Shown: in pieces, positions 5,779-7,818 of the stretch | Position numbering within the stretch: the first letter of the stretch is position 1 | Layout: the number at the start of each line of letters is the position of its first letter | NCBI GenBank assembly: GCA_030608745.1 | Contig: JAUWDQ010000120.1 | Span: 1-7,818 of the forward strand | Source: Pseudomonadota bacterium | GTDB lineage: Bacteria > Desulfobacterota > BSN033 > WVXP01 > G020346125 | Direction of reading: 5' to 3' | DNA: 7,818 nt | Notes under the pieces: model-generated | The model's input: the letters and a program-made list of their open reading frames with translations, nothing else | What the model was told of the DNA's origin: nothing | Database searches by the model: none | Translations under genes and position numbers: made by a program

Positions 5779-6525
5779 TTGACTTACACCATCGCGGTTT
5801 CAGGCAAGGGAGGGACCGGGAAGACCACCTTGTGTGGGATGCTCATTAAATATCTTTTGGATAAAGAGGAGAAACCCATATTGGCAGTCGATGCGGATTC
5901 CAATTCCAATCTGAATGATGTCCTGGGGGTAGAGGTGAAATCGACCATAGGGGAAGCACGGGAATTGATGAAAAAGGATGCCCCCACCGGGATGACCAAG
6001 GAGATTTGGTTCGAATACAAGGTCAATGAGGCCCTCATCGAGGCGAATGGATATGACCTGCTCGTCATGGGGCGACCCGAGGGGCCCGGGTGCTACTGCG
6101 CCGCAAATACCCTGGCCAGGAAGTATATCGATATCCTTTCGGACAATTACCGCTATGTGGTCATCGACAACGAGGCGGGAATGGAACACCTCAGTCGGCT
6201 CACGACACAAAATGTGAACCTCTTGATCATTATATCGGACCCCAGTAGACGAGGGGTGAGTACGGCGGGCCGCATCCGTGATCTAGTCCTCGAACTCAAT
6301 TTGGACATCGATCGAACCGTCCTCATCGTCAACCGAGCCCCGGGGGATCTAGACCCCGCAATTGCCGGGCAGCCCGAGGTATTTGGTTTGGAATTAGTCG
6401 GGACCATTCCCGCGGACGAGACGGTATTTCAATTCGATGTGGAGGGGAAGCCCACCTTCGGGCTTCCGGCCGATTCTCCAGCGGTTCGGTCGGCCCGGGA
6501 GATATTCGATCACCTTATTCAATAG
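5779..6525 (+). CDS. cooC: CooC-type nickel-insertion ATPase for CO dehydrogenase/acetyl-CoA synthase
   Basis: This 248-aa cytoplasmic MinD/SIMIBI-family ATPase probably delivers nickel to CO dehydrogenase or to the A-cluster of acetyl-CoA synthase. It shows the deviant Walker A GKGGTGKTT (residues 9-17, signature Lys10), DADSNSNL (38-45), VVIDNEAGMEH (127-137) containing Walker B, and the metal-binding CxC C105-Y-C107 typical of CooC and AcsF. Length matches the family (about 250 aa). The start is an unusual TTG (5779-5781), supported by AGGGGAG at 5768-5774 and by the absence of a nearby ATG before the P-loop. It lies 11 bp after acsV and 21 bp before folD. CooC and AcsF cannot be separated by motif alone, so the exact client (CODH or ACS) is open. 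Neither client gene is in the window. Confidence 0.9.
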   Translation: MTYTIAVSGKGGTGKTTLCGMLIKYLLDKEEKPILAVDADSNSNLNDVLGVEVKSTIGEARELMKKDAPTGMTKEIWFEYKVNEALIEANGYDLLVMGRPEGPGCYCAANTLARKYIDILSDNYRYVVIDNEAGMEHLSRLTTQNVNLLIIISDPSRRGVSTAGRIRDLVLELNLDIDRTVLIVNRAPGDLDPAIAGQPEVFGLELVGTIPADETVFQFDVEGKPTFGLPADSPAVRSAREIFDHLIQ

Positions 6526-6546
6526 GATACAACGGGGAGGGAAGAG

Positions 6547-7434
6547 ATGACGGCAAAGATCATAAGTGGGAGTGAGGTAGCCAAGGAGATTCGGGAGGAG
6601 CTGAAGCAGGAGGTAGCGGACTTGAAGGAGAGGCATAACCTAGTACCGGGATTGGTTACCATCTTGGTTGGAGAGGACCCGGCCTCCGTCAGTTATGTAA
6701 CGGCCAAGCAGAGGACCTCCCATGAACTGGGTTTCTACTCCAAACAGGACAATCAGCCGGCGGATATGGCGGAGGATGAGCTCTTAAAACTGATTGATCA
6801 ATACAACAGCGATCCCAAAATCCACGGCATCCTCGTGCAACTCCCATTGCCCAAACACATAGATGAGGGCAAGATCCTTTACGCCATCGATCCCCGAAAG
6901 GATGTAGATGGCTTTCATCCGGTGAACGTGGGGAAGCTCATGATCGGGGAACCCAATTATCTGCCCTGTACCCCCGCGGGAATTCAACAGCTCCTGATCC
7001 GCTCGGGGACGAAAATAGAGGGAGCCGATGTGGTGGTGGTGGGCCGGAGCAATATCGTGGGCAAGCCCATTGCCAATATCCTCTTGCAGAAGAGGGAAGG
7101 GGCCAACGCAACGGTCACGGTATGCCATACCCGAACCAGGGAGATGGCCTCTTATACGAAAAGGGCGGATATCCTGATCGTCGCCGCGGGGAAGCCCAAG
7201 GCCATAACCGCTGATATGGTGAGGGAAGGGGCTGTGGTCATCGATGTGGGGGTTAATCGCATTGGAAAGACCCCCGAGGGGAAGGCCATCCTGTGCGGGG
7301 ATGTGGATTTCGAGGGAGTGAAGGAGAAGGCGAGCGCCATAACCCCAGTTCCCGGCGGCGTGGGCCCGATGACCATTACAATGCTGATGATGAATACCGT
7401 CAAGGCTGCCAAATTGGCAGCGGGTATTGCATAG
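6547..7434 (+). CDS. folD: Bifunctional methylene-THF dehydrogenase / methenyl-THF cyclohydrolase
   Basis: This 295-aa cytoplasmic enzyme interconverts 10-formyl-, 5,10-methenyl- and 5,10-methylene-THF with NAD(P), the steps right after Fhs in the methyl branch. Catalytic residues keep E. coli numbering: Y50 and K54 in SYVTAK, and D121 in KDVDGFHPVN. Other marks are GILVQLPLPKHI, CTPAGIQQLL, the dinucleotide-binding GRSNIVGKP (166-174), CHTRTREM, VIDVGVNRI, CGDVDF and TPVPGGVGPMT. The length is typical (about 285-300 aa). The ATG has GGGGAGG (6534-6540) 6 nt upstream. It follows cooC by 21 bp and precedes the 84-aa gene by 15 bp. The usual Cys after the catalytic Lys (KxxxC in E. coli) is replaced by Ser (KQRTS), which is not expected to abolish activity. 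Cofactor preference (NAD or NADP) cannot be read with certainty. Confidence 0.97.
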   Translation: MTAKIISGSEVAKEIREELKQEVADLKERHNLVPGLVTILVGEDPASVSYVTAKQRTSHELGFYSKQDNQPADMAEDELLKLIDQYNSDPKIHGILVQLPLPKHIDEGKILYAIDPRKDVDGFHPVNVGKLMIGEPNYLPCTPAGIQQLLIRSGTKIEGADVVVVGRSNIVGKPIANILLQKREGANATVTVCHTRTREMASYTKRADILIVAAGKPKAITADMVREGAVVIDVGVNRIGKTPEGKAILCGDVDFEGVKEKASAITPVPGGVGPMTITMLMMNTVKAAKLAAGIA

Positions 7435-7442
7435 AAAGGAGG
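7435..7442 (+). promoter_or_regulatory. Ribosome binding site supporting the GTG start of the 84-aa gene
   Basis: AAAGGAGG starts directly after the folD stop (7432-7434), 7 nt before GTG 7450. This strong site is the main evidence that the short frame is a real gene. Confidence 0.75.
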
Positions 7443-7449
7443 AAGAGAA

Positions 7450-7704
7450 GTGGCCAAGAAGGAGAAGAAGACCCCTGAAAAAAGGGAAGGAACCGAAGGG
7501 GAATATCAATACGAGGAGAAGACTTCCTTCGATGGGAAGAAGGTGAAAGTTTTGGGGCCCACCTTTGAAAAGGGGCAACCCGATAAACCCGAGAATTGGC
7601 GGCAGAAGTTGAGAAATAGGGAGGAGAAGCTGAACTACCTCAAGACGGGGGAACGATATTGGTTCAACGAGGACTGGCATCTACCCTTAAATATTCCTGC
7701 ATAA
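7450..7704 (+). CDS. Small hypothetical protein closing the C1 operon
   Basis: I do not recognise this 84-aa protein. It starts with GTG (7450-7452), supported by a strong SD AAAGGAGG (7435-7442) 7 nt upstream, and follows folD by only 15 bp, so it is very likely translated. The first 25 or so residues are Lys/Glu-rich and probably disordered. The second half is basic and aromatic (PENWRQKLRNREEKLNYLK, then GERYWFNEDWHLPLNIPA) and could form a helix followed by a Trp-rich tail. It has no cysteine, no membrane segment and no signal peptide. It could be a small accessory subunit or docking peptide for a C1 enzyme, or a nucleic-acid-binding protein. Both ideas are guesses from composition and position. 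Confidence 0.72.
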   Translation: MAKKEKKTPEKREGTEGEYQYEEKTSFDGKKVKVLGPTFEKGQPDKPENWRQKLRNREEKLNYLKTGERYWFNEDWHLPLNIPA

Positions 7705-7705
7705 T

Positions 7706-7724
7706 ATTCAGTAACATTCTGAAT
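7706..7724 (+). terminator. Weak hairpin at the operon end
   Basis: ATTCAG (7706-7711) and CTGAAT (7719-7724) form a 6-bp stem with a 7-nt loop directly after the last stop codon. It is AT-rich and lacks a T-run, so it is a poor intrinsic terminator. It may protect the mRNA end, or may be chance. Confidence 0.25.
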
Positions 7725-7793
7725 TGTATTAGATTCTGTGTGGCAAGCAACATCGAAATCTTAAATTGAATATTGGGGATATCTCTTCCAAAG

Positions 7794-7809
7794 TAACAGG
7801 CTGCTGTTA
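7794..7809 (+). terminator. Hairpin near the right edge, possible terminator
   Basis: TAACAG (7794-7799), loop GCTG, CTGTTA (7804-7809) forms a perfect 6-bp stem followed by TTGT. The T-tract is short and the window ends 9 nt later. The AT-rich non-coding run 7705-7793 before it holds no gene I can see. Confidence 0.3.
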
Positions 7810-7818
7810 TTGTACTCC

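Noticed and set aside
6784..7680. Minus-strand open frame (298 codons) opposite folD and the 84-aa gene
   Set aside because: It covers conserved folD motifs and its translation looks like antisense composition. No SD or promoter was seen.

Overview
The window carries a one-carbon (C1) metabolism locus of a strictly anaerobic bacterium that uses the tetrahydrofolate Wood-Ljungdahl (reductive acetyl-CoA) pathway. The rightward genes encode two methyl-branch enzymes (formate-tetrahydrofolate ligase and FolD) and two maturation or activation proteins for the carbonyl branch (a RACo/AcsV-type corrinoid reductive activator and a CooC-type Ni-insertion ATPase). Strong Shine-Dalgarno (SD) sites, sigma70-like promoters and mid-range GC fit a bacterium. 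An acetogen, or a sulfate-reducing or syntrophic Desulfobacterota-like organism, is my best guess, but the sequence does not fix the taxonomy.

Layout. Positions 1-283 have no convincing gene. They hold a palindromic element (11-bp inverted arms at 51-61 and 133-143 around a nested hairpin) and some small palindromes. Two leftward genes follow: a methanogen-type thymidylate synthase (284-955) and, upstream of it, an unrecognised 189-aa protein (1015-1584). A 389-bp divergent regulatory region (1585-1973) separates these from the rightward operon. It has a weak leftward promoter and a strong rightward one (TTGACA-17-TAGGAT). The rightward start site is overlapped by an 18-bp imperfect palindrome resembling Rex or CRP/FNR-family (HcpR-like) operators, next to a tandem 10-bp repeat. 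A roughly 205-nt leader precedes fhs.

The rightward block is fhs (1974-3707), acsV (3788-5767), cooC (5779-6525), folD (6547-7434) and an 84-aa unknown protein (7450-7704). acsV has its own good promoter in the 80-bp gap after fhs. From acsV onward the gaps are only 11 to 21 bp, so these four genes are probably co-transcribed. The last 114 bp are AT-rich and non-coding, with two weak hairpins, so the operon seems to end there.

How the genes work together. Fhs makes 10-formyl-THF from formate, and FolD converts it to methenyl- and then methylene-THF. AcsV would re-reduce the corrinoid iron-sulfur protein that carries the methyl group, and CooC would load nickel into CO dehydrogenase/acetyl-CoA synthase. 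The core acs/cdh genes and methylene-THF reductase are not in the window. The thymidylate synthase on the other strand is a likely consumer of a methylene-C1 carrier. The points most worth a second look are the putative redox-responsive operator, the methanogen-type thymidylate synthase without the usual phosphate-binding arginine pair and its unknown partner gene, and the small orphan protein closing the operon.
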